A stretch of 64,000 nucleotides of DNA, from positions 125,102-189,101 of the forward strand of contig VXAY01006251.1 in NCBI GenBank assembly GCA_013399855.1. Reading direction: 5' to 3'. This DNA is from Oxyruncus cristatus. Taxonomy: Eukaryota; Chordata; Aves; Passeriformes; Cotingidae. The position numbers and the translations under genes were made by a program. The notes below the pieces were generated by a model. It saw only the letters and a program-made list of their open reading frames with translations, was not told where the DNA came from and searched no databases. Positions 44,758 to 56,785 of this stretch are shown here, in pieces. Position 1 is the first letter of the stretch, and each line of letters opens with the position of its first letter.

Positions 44758-47182
44758 AACATATATCACCGTCTGAAGAATTGGCTTTTTTTACCAGCAA
44801 CTCCATGGTAAATCTCTTTTCACTTTTTCCTATTGAAGTTTTTCTGCTTTTCATAAATAATTTATTCAGCAGACCAGAGGGATGGCTAATGAGAGATTAA
44901 CACAATGCCCAAGGGCTAGGGCATTTCCCTGGGATGTGGTAGAGTCAGGCTGCAAGATCTCGCTTCAATTAATATTGCTTCCCACATCACAGGAGAGTGT
45001 GCTCTCTGCTGGGAAACACATTTGTGTGTAAATCTTCAGCTCTCTTTTGTGTGTGCTAGCCAGGCACTGGCCTATATATTAGACAAAAAAAATACCAAGT
45101 TTAAGAATTCTGCAGAGACTCCAAGTGATAAAGTTGACATGCAGTTAAGGAGAGCTGTTAGGATTTTGGGCAGCATTAAATACCCAAATGGGAAATTGGA
45201 TTCAACGTAGTCTTCTTAATCAGCACCTGAGCAGGGATTTCAGTGGTTCCGCATGTTGTATTTGGACCCTTACAAGGGGTTTTGGGAAGCTATGGTGGAT
45301 CTTGTAGTAATTTAAGAAGTTACTGCATGCAATTTTTCCCTGCGCTACTGATTCTTACCCCTTGAGAATCAACAGAGAATAGATTTGTTCCAGCTCTTAC
45401 TCTGCTGTTCCAGTGCAAACCCACCTCCATCAGCCCTCTAAGCCAAACCACTGAGCTTTACACAGAACTAAGTGAATTGCCTTTGCATATTCTTTTTGGT
45501 GACCTCTGTGCTAGGGACAGTACCCTTCAAAGGGGAGGCAGAGCATGAGCTGGGTGGAAGCATCTCTCTGGGTGAATAGTACCTTGAGCTGTTACAGAAA
45601 CTTTTGTTCAGAGCTCACATATCAAAGCCTTTGTGGATCTCACCCAGACTCCTATACCTTTGTTTCTGAGGGTGGTTCTGGCAAGGAAGCTCTTGCCACT
45701 GTTTCCTTGCATTGTATAAACATATACGTGCATTCTGCCCAGGAACTTTTAGAAGTTTGCCACCAGACTAGACTCAGTTGTCAGTGATTCTCTCAGTATG
45801 TGTGTATGTGAGTGAGTTTGTGTTTTAAGCCTGTGGAATGGTGGCTGGGCATGTGTTTCAGTGATGTGGGATAAACCTGAAAAACTCCGTGCATGTCAAC
45901 TGAACCATGCAGTCAGTAGTGGTAAATTGGAACTATTTGCTCTTTTCTGAGCTTCACATTCCTTCCACACTTCAGAGTAGGCCAATGCCTGAGCATCGCC
46001 TTACCTCTATTGATATAACGTTTAGAATAATTCATTTTGAAATTACACATGAAAAACTCTCCCTTCAAGTTCATACTAATGCATGATGTTTTCATTCACT
46101 GTTAAGGGAATTAAATTATTATATCTTTGAGTTTTCTCAGCCATTCTAAAGTAATATTCAAGTCTGCTGTAGATTTTAACGTATCATGAACTTTGTAATG
46201 GGTGGAAAATGTATTTCATGATCAGGGTTCAAACCATCAGTGAAGAAGGAATTTCCTATTTCTAAACAGAGATTTGCTACTCCTTTCTTTTGTGACCATG
46301 AGCAACCACTGTTTCTGTGACTTACAATTCAACTGTCTTGGAGATGTCATGAAGATCAAAATATGTGTAGAAACAAGTGAGGCCGATATCATTGATGTCA
46401 TGAAAACTTTGAAGATGAAAAAAGCAAAGCAGGGCAGTTCTACAATAATATTAACATCTTATTTTGCATTCAGATTTTTTTATATAAGGTAATAGCAACA
46501 TGCATGTGCCCAGCTGCCTGAAATATTCTCTGGAACTTCCGTCTGCTTTTTTATAAACATAAAACATTCTTTTCTATTTTGACAGTTAAAAATTATGCTG
46601 TATAGGGAGTAAACAGATTTTTTAGTTACCTGTTCAAACAAGTAAGTCTTCTGTTGAATCTTCAAAAGGTTCCAGCAGTAGGAAATATGTTACCAAGTAG
46701 TACATTTATTTGCAGTTAATTTTTTTCAAAGCAGTAGTGCAGTGAAAGGAGATGCCGTTTTTTGCTACGAAGTTTGTCTCATTTCCTTCAGCTTGTCAAG
46801 TCTGATATGTCAGTATGTAGTATTAATCTTAAATGGAAACATACTGCTGCTAGTCCAGGGACTCCCTGAGCTGCAAATTGCAGGAATCTGAGAGTGTTTT
46901 AACAATATATTCTTCCTTGGGCATCTTGTCAGAGGTAGGATCTTGCATGAGACTAATTTTTGATCTGACTGATCTGATTGCTGCTGTGTTAACTGAGAAT
47001 TACAGCTGAAGTGCAGTATAATTCTTTTATATGGGTGAAAGAAAAGAAACATCAAGTTTTTGAAAAGACAGCACTAGGGAGTTAAATACAGAGGGAACAT
47101 AATTTCCTTTGAGAGATATGGTTTTCTCTGCAATTAGAGCACAGATTTAAGAAAAAGAATTAAGGAATCTAGGCGTATCTGC

Positions 47183-47285
47183 TTCTGGCTCTGCCATATG
47201 CTTTGAATCCAACTCTGGAAAATTTCATAAGTTATTTTTGTATGAGACATCTATGAATTACTAAAGGGGGAAATGAGAAACATTA
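47183..47285 (+). repeat. Weak MIR-like SINE remnant
   Basis: CTTCTGGCTCTGCCATATGC, TTTGAATCCAACTCTGGAAA, ATTTCATAAG and later AAAGGGGGAAATGAGAAAC echo the MIR order TCTGGCTCTGCC, GTGACC, TTAACC, AAAATGGGGATAA, with many mismatches. This is a weak by-eye call. Confidence 0.28.
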
Positions 47286-47882
47286 GTTAATGAGAGTAGT
47301 AGTTGAAAAGAACACTAGTACTTGTTTTTGTTTCAGTGAATGTTATGTCGTGTTAGTCTTAATTTCTTTATGCAGCATGCTTTGACAAGTGAATGTAGGC
47401 TTCTTCGAAGTAAGTGCATGAAAAATAGTTGGCAGTGACAAAACTTCATATTTTTAGGTCAGTCATAATTTAACACGCATGTGGCAGCAAATGTCACTGA
47501 TTGGAAAGAATAAGGCTTTGTTGAGCATCGTTTGTAGCATCCTTGCGGAGGGGTGAAACGTGTCTGCACTTGCATAAATGAACAGTAAGATCTCATTTAA
47601 TGCCATCAGTAGCCAGACTACTTGGGTTACTGCAGAACAAGTATGAAATTAAGACCGAGTGTCAGGGGGAGGTACATAAGCTGTAGTTAGTTTAAACCAG
47701 TACTTCTCAAGTTCTGATGTGTAGCTCACTGATGAACCATTGGAATACTTGTAGGTCATCCATGTGAGCCATTTAAGGTGATACCAAGGTCTGCAGCTTA
47801 ACTGTAAGATGTTTCCAGGTCTGCAGATGAAGAGGTTGAAAAGCATCAGCTCTGACAATACCTTTCCAGTAGCCTCAACTGC

Positions 47883-48171
47883 AAGGGCTTGTCTACACAG
47901 GACTTTCCTGATTAACTCCGTGTCTCATTCTACAACAAAGAGTCTGGTTCTGTTTACGTTAAACCGTTTTCAAAGTACGATTGCACTTTGAATTCGTACC
48001 CTACCTTAATCCATGTTAACTTTCCAGTGCATGCCCTAAGGGAGCAGTAAACTAAACTGGATGACTGTGTCCACACTGGGGTTTAATGGAGTTTAAGTAG
48101 CAGAATTCAAGTTCATCAAGGTACTTATTTCAGATTCATTTTCTTGATGTCCTGGTATAGACAAGCCCTAA
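47883..48171. mobile_element. Non-autonomous hAT-type DNA transposon (MITE)
   Basis: Terminal inverted repeats frame a roughly 290-base unit. The left end reads CAAGGGCTTGTCTACACAG from 47882; the right end, on the other strand from 48171, reads TTAGGGCTTGTCTATACCAG. The core AGGGCTTGTCTA is identical (47884-47895 and 48158-48169). A CAGGGCTTGTCTACAC-type terminus is characteristic of a hAT family seen in birds and other sauropsids. No transposase is present. The expected 8-base target duplication is not visible (CTCAACTG on the left versus AGAATAAA on the right), consistent with age. The interior has TTAACTCCGTG, GTTAACTTTCCAGTGC and GTGTCCACACTGGGG. Confidence 0.8.
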
Positions 48172-48172
48172 G

Positions 48173-49779
48173 AATAAAAGTGGTTTAGTTCTAAGCGAAT
48201 GAACCACGTTATAAAATCCATCACTGAGGTTTTATTATACTTTTGTGAAATACGACTACTGTAGGGTATAAAGTAGGCTTTTTTGTCCTGTTTGGTGCCA
48301 TATTTTTTGTAGTAATTGCAGTTAGATCTAAGAAATAAAATAGTGTTCAGGTTCTTCAACAACTACGTGCTTTATTTATTTTTCAGTTTGGATCAAAATG
48401 CATGTGTTTGCTTAAATAGCAGAAACTTCTTTTTCCTTACCAAAAATCTGTCAGCTGAATTCCGGTCTCAGCTATGACATTATGTGTATTTGATGTGTTT
48501 TAAAGCAGATGAACGCTGTAAAATTTTAAGTGTTTATAGCAAATCTGAATATTATGGAAATTAGACATTTTCTGTAAATGGCAGTATTCTTTAAATTGCC
48601 TGAGTTTCATGGTCTATATGGGATGAAACTATCCTGTTGTATTCCTGAAGACATAAGTGTGTTCTAAATAAACAGTTTTACCTCAACTGTTGCCGTATTT
48701 AAAATACATTTGTATTTTCATCTGTAACTCATAAAAGGTCAGCTCCCATGCTTTGAAAACTCTGCACAAGTTGATATTGCATAAATAAGCATGTTTTACA
48801 CAGCAGGCATATAATGTTATCTTCCCCTCTGACTCGAATTCAGATTAATTATTCTTCATAATTTTTAACTAAAGCAAGTTAAAGAACTTAGCCTTTTGGT
48901 CCTGTCCTTCAGACATTGATCAAAATCTTCTTAATGGAGTAACACAAAAGTTTGCCGAAGTTTAAACAAAGTAAAGCTCCGTTTTTCTTACTGGTCAGCT
49001 CATGTCACACTAAAGCCCTGATCACTGATCAAAACAGCATTAATTATTTGTTTCACGTTGTGGTTGCTGTGTCAAAATCCTTTAAATTCCTCTTGGAGCA
49101 GAGAGGGAATCTTACGGCCTGTGACAGAGCAGCTGGTCTGGACATGGGCTGATGCCCCAGTTGACAGGTTGTTGGATTAGAAAGAATATCAAAGGCAGTG
49201 AGTAAGATTAGGGATAAGTGAACATCTGACAGCAGTTTGCAGCAGGGGAGAACAGATGATAAACAATGGGAGCGGGGTGCGTGGGGGGGCGAGAGGTGAG
49301 AAGGCCATGGGAAAAGTGTGGCGGCAATCACTAAAGCTCCAGGTTGCTGAGCCTCATGAATAGAACAGGAAATGGGATTTGCTGGGACAGATGTGCTGAG
49401 CGGTGATGAATACATTATAGGGAAACGAGGCTCAACTCCTGAAGGTGAGAGATGTTCTTTCTCTGAAAGTAGAATGTATGGGAAAAGAAAAGTTTACCCC
49501 CCTGGAGAAGTAAGCATTAATAACTGAAAAATAATATGGAAAAAATATGGTGATTTTAATAAATTATTATTCCACAGCAGCATTCATGATAAACTCTAGG
49601 TCACGTGCAGTGCTATTGCATAGATAGGATTGAAACTATTTATTTTAGTCATAAGATTTCACAAATGGTGGAATAGTTTGAATGATTGAACAGCCTGGGA
49701 TGGAGGCTCTGACTGGATAATACTTAGACACATATTCTGTATCTGGCATGTATTATATAGCACTCACATAACATATGTT
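48173..49779. other. Non-coding, intron-like sequence
   Basis: No gene recognised. A purine-rich, CpG-containing patch with GTGCGTGGGGGGGCGAGAGG lies near 49275-49300. The 120-codon minus-strand frame at 49053-49415 over it matches no known protein. Confidence 0.57.
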
Positions 49780-49860
49780 TGATCCTGCCACCGTTGAGAG
49801 ACTTGTACTGAGTGATCCTGTGAGGTCCTTCCAGCCTTAACATTTTTTTCAATTCTGTAG
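49780..49860 (+). mobile_element. Probable CR1 LINE 3' remnant
   Basis: TTGAGAGACTTGTACTGAGT, GATCCTGTGAGGTCCTTCC, AGCCTTAACA and a final CAATTCTGTAGAG follow the last 70-80 bases of a CR1 element (GATCCTGTGAGGTCCCTTCCAGCC... ATTCTATG), with a T insertion near the end. It is short and diverged; the left boundary is uncertain. Confidence 0.6.
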
Positions 49861-52800
49861 AGTGATTGAATGCTTGCAGAAAATCATGCATAACTCTTCC
49901 TGTTTCTTAGGGTATTGTTTCTGTACTTCTTTGACTTCCTTAGTTTATATTCTTGAGGGATCCTTTTCCAGTATTTATGATACATTTACCTCAGAAAGCC
50001 ACCAGAAACGTTTTGTATGTTTACTCATAGGACTGCATGTCAGTTCTCTGACTTAGAATTTCTTATGTGGTTTTGTCTTTTTTCTTGGTTTTTTGGGTTT
50101 TTTTTTCCCCAATTTTTTTAAAGAAAAACTCCTTAAAAAACATTTTGAACTAACATTTTAATACTATATTACTTTAGCTGAAGGGGTAGGTGCAGAAAGG
50201 ATGACTGTTGGTGTTTTTCTGAGAAGGCATCAATGAGATTTGTTCACAAGACATAATAGAAATGTATCCCACAATGTATTCTCCCAGTTTGAGTTACAAA
50301 CACGAGCTTGCTAAAATAATGTAGAAACACAAACTGTGAGAGTCACCAACTGGAAAACACAAAGCTCAATGGTGTAAGGACAAGAGGTGACCATCTGTCC
50401 TCCCTGACCTCAAATCCCTCCTATGTGCTGTCTCTGTCCTCCAGATGAGGGGACACGTAGCTGGCCTCCTTTAGTCTCTGTGTGCTCCTAGCCATGTGCA
50501 TGGTAACTGTAGCTCTAGTTTTTAAAAGAACAAGGAATTGTAACCAGAATTTGGGATCAATATGTCCTATAGCCCTGCTTCGTGGAATTAGCTGTTTATG
50601 TTCCAGAAATCCACTGTGCAGTATTTTGACCACAGCGGCATCACTTGAATACAGCAGCTGTAGAGCTCAGGAGTTTCCAGAAGTTCCCCCTAATTACTGA
50701 TCAAAAAATTTTGTCCTTCAACCAGCTGTAATCAAAGAAACAAAATGGTGGTGAACACAGAAAACCTAGATTTAAAAATATGCTGTACTGATTCTGATCA
50801 CCATAAGTACTGCCCTAATAGTTCTGTTTTCCATAAGACTTTGATTGCTGCATTTGCATTAAACTATAACCAAAGAACTTACCATTGTTAGAGGCAGTTG
50901 CCGTTTTAAAAAAGTGGTTGAAGATTATTTGCAGTTGGCTTGAATAGTTCTTTATATCCCAATATTGAAACTGTTGCAGGGTCACTGTCATCATAAAGTT
51001 TCAGAAATACTGCAGTAACATATGGAACTGTATATAAATCACTAATCAATTAATCACCAGTTAATTCACTTTATTGTATGCCAGTTGTACATGACTTTTA
51101 AATAACAGGTACATTTCTCTGTGGGAGTGCTCTCTTTGGAATGAGTGTCAGGTTAGAAGATGTTCACAAGTTCCTGCAAATTACTTGAATCTTTCTGTGT
51201 ATTATTTTTTTCCCAATGGGAAGATGAGATGACCACCTCTATGGGAATCAGATTTCAGTTGAGTCTATCAAAATTGAGAGGTAAAAGTGAAATTAAGAAA
51301 ATAACAGAACCTGGAGCTAGTTGCATCTGTCACTTTGAACTCATTTTTTGGGGGATGGGGAGAAAGGAGAGGATGAAAAGCCCTGAGGATCTTTGTGTGG
51401 AGGGTCTGTGAGAAAGTCTTAGGAGAAAAATCTAAAGATTGTTCCTAAGCTTTGGCTTCTGTTAGCCCCCTGCTGCTGTTCTTCATCAAGTTGTTTTAAT
51501 GGCTTTCAAAGCAAGTGAGTGGAAAATGGTTTCTCTGGAACTTTAAGGAGCATGAACTGAAAACTGTCATTGCTTTATAAGTGAAACACATCAAAGATTG
51601 ATGGAAGAATTGCTTGTTAAACACATTGTAGATTTAATTAAAAAAATGGGAGATACCATAAAAGAGACATCATATCATCATAACTACCTGAAGGTGAAAG
51701 TTTAATGGCTTGTCATCTGCTCAGGAACCTATGTTAAGTATCTCTTTCATAGCTTTTGTGACCTTCTGTATGTCTGCAAGATTTTTTTTTTTCTGAGAGG
51801 GTTTTTTTTTTTCCCCAAAGTACAGAGGGAAAAGTACCCAAACGTAAAAATGTACCTGGTGGCTACTGTGCTTTTTAATTTTCTTTCTGTGTTTAGGGAT
51901 GCCTTCTTCTGGTAGTTTTAATTACCTAGTGCTTCAAGTCCTTATCTATTTCTGAAATAGCTGTTTTTCTTTGTGTTGCAGTGCATAACATTTGTTTTGT
52001 ATGTTCAGTGTGTGGAAAGTGCAGTTGTGTGTAATCTAGTAATTGTGTGTTTCTTCTGGAACCTGGTCCTCTCACTTTTCTGTCCTCTCCCCACTGTCTT
52101 TTCCCTCCACAGTCCTGCCAGTCAGTAAATGGTATGTTCTTTAGAGTTGTGTACTAATTATTAGGGAAAAAAAAAAAGTGTGCCTAGAAAACTGTTTCCA
52201 CTGAGACTCTGAGCTTCATTCTTTTAAGCTAAATGCTTGTTCTGATGTCTTGCTGCATATGGCCAAGGTGCACACTTAGGAAGCAAATGCAAACAATTGT
52301 TTTAAAAGGCTAGAAGAATTCCTCAGCAAGCTGATAAAGCACCCTGTGCACGATTCACTGTCCATCTTCGGATTTCAGAAATGTTCAGTGTTGTAGTTCT
52401 AGTTTTAATTCACAAGTTTTTTTCTAGAGTTAAGCAGTTACATCTGTGCATGATTTTGACTCTAGATCTGATTTTTTAATGTAAAAAATTGTTTTTCCCA
52501 AGAGCATAATATGTGAGGACTGCAATTACTGGATTTTGTACACAACTGGCTTAAAAATCGTATTTATCGTCAAAAATCATGACATTATTTGAGTGATTCT
52601 GTAAGATTTTCGTGAGGTACGAGACCATTTAAATAGGGACTAAGTAAGTAATATTGACTATGCAATCAACTACATAAAATTTGGTAACTTGGTGTTACTG
52701 TTTTAAGGATTCTTTTCGATTGTATTTGTCATTTTAGTTGATGTTTTAATTAGCTGTTTGTGAATTCAGAATGGAGGTAGCATTTTGGTTTGCTGCATAA

Positions 52801-53574
52801 GAAGAGTCAAGACTATAAATGGGCCTGGCCAGACCTTAAGATTCTTAGCACATATTTTTATAACCTTCTGAAACTCCAGCCTTGATGAATAAAATTATAG
52901 TTTTGCTCCTCTCGATGATGAGGCCATGTCTTCCCTTGCATTGTTTCTATTCAGTCCTAGTTTAGGCAAATTCTAAAGCAATCTAATTTTTTTTTTTTTT
53001 TTTAACTTACTAAGAAAGGTGGTTGGAGTAGCAGCAGTGCAGTGCTAAGTGCAGACCAGAAATTATATGTTCTGACAAACTGAGCTGGAAGTCAAGATGT
53101 GTTAAAAATAGGGGAAACCAGTAAATTTGTATCTTGACTGTAACATGGTAAATAATTAAAGTATTCAGGATATGAGCCTACCTAGCAATTGTACATATTC
53201 TTACCCAGAACTGCTGAAATAAACTTACTGTTGACTTTGTGCAGTTTCATTTTGGCCTTAAGATCTACCTTTGTTATCAACTTAAACTTGTTGAGCTTTT
53301 GAAGCAGCAGGATTGGAAGAAAAATTTGCCATCAAATCTTTTGGCAAATCTGGCTTAAAATTTCATGTGTATGTCTGTGCTTAGCACTCTGATTTCAGCA
53401 TTGTAGCGTTTCTGACACTTCAAAATATTGGACTTAGGCAATTTCTGGCTTACTTTGTCTACAAGGCTTGTGTTGCTCTTCAGAGTGACTTTTCCATAGC
53501 GCTGCAGTTTGCACAGTGTAAAATTTGATCTCATCTGACTTGCACTGCTCAGATAAGTTAAAAAATAATGTGAG
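49861..53574. other. Non-coding, intron-like sequence
   Basis: T-rich unique sequence with T tracts near 50098, 51782, 51804 and 52987-53003 (17 T) and an A tract near 52167. Only short chance frames, and no exon recognised. Confidence 0.58.
52987..53003 (+). repeat. Poly-T tract (17 T)
   Basis: Seventeen consecutive T on the plus strand after ATCTAA. It is an ordinary homopolymer. Confidence 0.93.
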
Positions 53575-53578
53575 ATTA

Positions 53579-53855
53579 TTTCATGTAGTGATAAGACAAG
53601 GGAGAATGGCCTTAAACTGGAAGAAGATAGATTTCGATTACATATTAGGAGGAAACTCTGAACTATGAGGGTGGTGAGGCACTGGCCATGGGTGCCAAGA
53701 GAAGTTGTGGGTGGATGCCGCATCCCTGGAAGTGTTCAAGGCCAGATTAGATGGGGCTTTGAGCAACCTGGTCTAGTGTAAGGTGTCCCATGGCAGAGGG
53801 TTTGGAACTCGATGATCTTGAAGGTCCCGTCTAGCCCAAATCATTCTGTGATTAC
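53579..53855 (+). mobile_element. CR1 LINE 3' end, plus orientation
   Basis: Landmarks are TGTAGTGATAAGACAAGGGA near 53584, GAATGGCCTTAAACTGGAAG, GAGGGTGGTGAGGCACTGG near 53667, TGGATGCCGCATCCCTGGAA near 53712, GTGTTCAAGGCCAGATTAGA, TGGGGCTTTGAGCAACCTGG, AGGTGTCCCATGGCAGAGGG, GGAACTCGATGATCTTGAAG, and a terminal AATCATTCTGTGATT at 53840-53854. This is the common avian CR1 3' end. It is 5'-truncated, and stops interrupt any ORF2 phase. Confidence 0.93.
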
Positions 53856-55880
53856 TGACGTCTTATTCAGTATAACCAGTCACTAATAGTTAGTAGAGAA
53901 ATTACTACTGTAGTATTCTATGCGATAGTTCCGCCAAATTTGAAACCTAAATGTCTCCCTGATTGTTTCCGTAAACCATCCTTTTTTCTTGTCTAGGAGA
54001 GATGGTTGACCTGTCAATCTGGAGAACCCTGTTTCTTTTTATCTCATTACTTACTCTTTGATCTGTCTAGGAGTTAAAACGTCTTGGCAGAACTCTCACA
54101 AGGCTCATGGGAACGTACAAGCCTCCCTAGAGCGTTATGGTACACGCCATAGAGAAAGATTAATTTGTAAAAGTAATAATATAAATGTCAAGATTTAAGT
54201 GTAAGAATTATGTTGAGGGGTGGGAGAGTAGAGATTTAATCGCACCCAGAGGCTGAAAAAAGTTAGTCAGGGAAACTATTTCACTAAACGGAAAAACTGT
54301 TAAAATATTTGCTTTTGAAGTGTTTCTCAAAAAAACTAGATGAATGCCAGTTGGCATTGTGTCTTCCCTCCCCTCTGTCTGTACATTCCCCTAGGATAGA
54401 GCAGTGTCATGCCTTCCAGTCCTGCGTTAAGTGGGATGACAAACCACACCTAACAGTTGTGCCTTGGGGAGATGATGAAAGGGAAAAGAAACAACTTTCT
54501 GCAGTGCTATGTTTTGTATACTTTTTACTCAGAAAAGTGTGTCTTGCTCTTGCGAGAGAAGGTGTGTAATTGTCTGTAACACTTGTGCGCATTAAATCTT
54601 CGTTCTCAGACCAGCCCTGCTGACCCTGTGGAGTGAACTTGTGACCTGCATTCTTTGTCTAAGATTTTGGTCTCTTCTGTACATGCTGGGTTCGTGCCAT
54701 TGCATGCTCGGGATAAAGTCCTAAAGTGTCTTGGTATTCTGTTGAAGGAGCCAACAGCAATGGCCGATAAATAGTTTTAACATGCTCACAACATTCAGTA
54801 CTGCTGAGGAGACATGTTCAAAATCTTGGGACCTTGTCTATGAACATCCTTGCAGGAAGTGGTAACCTGGAGTTCCTGTGAGCTGTGGTGTGTAGGACCT
54901 GTCCCTCCCTGCTCTTCCTTCACCATGGTGACACAGCACTGCTGCACCTGGCTTTGTTCCCAACTTGGATGAAACTTGGCATCTCCCGAGTGCTGTCTAC
55001 TAACCTTGGTCAGTCTTGTTAATGCTGGTTCTTTGTTGGTGTGTACCAGCCTGGTGTGGGTGGAAGGTGTCCAGTTATGGAGCTCTATTGTTCCTGCATT
55101 GGTTTTAATTCTGCACCAGAAATATTTTGTCCTTTGGAAGTTACATATTAATGAATAGATTTGTTAACTATTTTAAAATTATACTTATGTGACCCACACT
55201 ACTGCTTTTACGGTGCATTTGGAAAACTTTGCAGTTATGCATGATGGATTGCTTTCTGTATTTTTGTTTGGTTTTGTTTTTTTCTTTTTAAATCCAATTT
55301 TAATGATACAACAGTCTATGCACAGTCTTTTTCTTATCAGTATTCTGCTTTAGGTGATGTGGTTGGTAGTTTTAGTTTCTGAAATTAGAACAACGTTCAC
55401 CAACTGTGTAGTTTTTGAATGCGGATTTGTTATCTATCTAAAAATGGAGTGGTCAAGTACTGTGGTAGAAGAGGGATAATTTTTTTTCTCTGCTGGCTCT
55501 GTGTCAGCAGAAGAAGATTTTAATCAGATCCCATATAAGTTGCAGTGGATTGTTATAATGACTAAAGAGCTAATGAGAAATATTAGACAATTGATGGTGG
55601 TGATTAGCTTTTGGCTGAAATACCAGTGGCAACTTAAACTGCGGTTTTATGGTGTTGTCAGTGTTGTTTTCCTGAATGGCATAGCAAAATTAGCGATGAA
55701 CGGACAGTTTCTTTCCTTCCTCTTTGGGATGAGGGTCATGACCTAGGGTAGCAAAGAAGAAGAAATTATGCTTGTAGGCGTAGTGGTTGCCTTGGGACTG
55801 GTGATTTTAAGATTCATTTACTCCTACTTACTATAGTTATGTTTGCTTCTCTCCCTGCTGTGCCTGCAGAGATAAGATGA
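53856..55880. other. Non-coding, intron-like sequence
   Basis: No exon recognised; frames under 90 codons. A T-rich patch lies near 55262-55290. Confidence 0.58.
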
Positions 55881-55937
55881 GAGCCCTAAATCCCAGCAAA
55901 GTCAGTGGGGTGAAAGTCTCTCTGAGTCAGAGATCCT
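55881..55937 (+). repeat. Fragment of ancient amniote repeat
   Basis: GAGCCCTAAATCCCAGCAAA, GTCAGTGGGGTGAAAGTCTC and TCTGAGTCAG recall the ATCCCAGCAAAGTCAATGGGAGTCTTTCCATTGACTTC type of old interspersed repeat, as near 16131 and 23066. It is tentative. Confidence 0.35.
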
Positions 55938-56717
55938 ACATGAGGCAGCAGTCCCAGATGCCTTGGGGTGCTATACCAGTCAGAGGAATCACAAGCTGTG
56001 GGAATGTGATGTGGACCAAAGCAGTGTTTGCCCAGTATGTAGCATTTGGAGAGACCTCTTCCTGAGGGGTTGAAAGGTTATTTTGACTAATGAGCGCACA
56101 GGATTTGTACAGGAAGGAGCTCAAGAATATTTAAGGAGAATTCTCATCAACGGTGGGGTCTCGGACTTGCAGTGGGTACTTTATATTGAATTTTCACTCT
56201 GTCTTGAAACAGCTACTACAGACAGACATGATTGACTTAGGTATGTTATGATGAGTGCAGAATTACTTCCCTTGCCTGTCATTAGATATCACTAGTCCAA
56301 AATTTCAGTCAGGCCCTTCATCTTGGTTTCTTTGTGGTCAAAAGAATCACCAGTTATCTGTTTCTCAGCAAAATTTAGCAGTTTGGAAAATGTTGTCTTT
56401 AGTAACATAGGAGTTTAAGTTTTCCAAAGGAATTTTCAGGAATCAGTCTCACTGAATTTCACTAAAGCCCCATCAGGTAGAAATAGTTCTGTAATCTTAG
56501 TCAAATATTGCGGTTTAAATCCCACTATGGAATATGACATTATTCAGTAAAGGTGTTTAGATGCTGGGTTCTGGCATTTGGTTGAAATTACAGAGGTCCA
56601 GAGTAAAGTCTAAATTAAGTTCTTCCATCTTTCCAGTGAGGGCCTTGAATGCTAAAAAGTGCTTTCTTAAATCTCATCTTCCATAAGTAGTTCATGAATT
56701 ACTATAAATTGAAATAG
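55938..56717. other. Non-coding, intron-like sequence
   Basis: Unique sequence, no gene recognised. ACTGAATTTCACTAAAGCCC near 56450 may be another scrap of the old repeat family. Confidence 0.55.
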
Positions 56718-56785
56718 GGATATGAACCCATGTCTGTGTTTGCCAGATTCATTTATTACTGAACTACAAAGGCCATGGTGTTTGT
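56718..56785 (-). repeat. Possible MIR-like SINE remnant
   Basis: TAGGGATATGAACCCATGTC, TGTGTTTGCCAGATTC and later CTGAACTACAAAGGCCATGG resemble the reverse complement of the MIR 5' part (GGGATTCGAACCCAGGTCTG, with ACCACTA...CACTGCC). The GGGATatGAACCCAtGTCTG core is the most convincing part. Confidence 0.45.

Larger units (their letters stand above)
41059..47182. other. Non-coding, intron-like sequence
   Basis: No recognisable exon. The T-rich plus strand, low CpG and lack of structure fit intron of a gene starting at the CpG island, but no splice-bounded coding exon was identified. A small minisatellite (41248-41286) and a 22-T tract are listed separately. Frames at 45022-45210 and 46274-46492 look mildly protein-like but match nothing I know. 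Confidence 0.57.
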
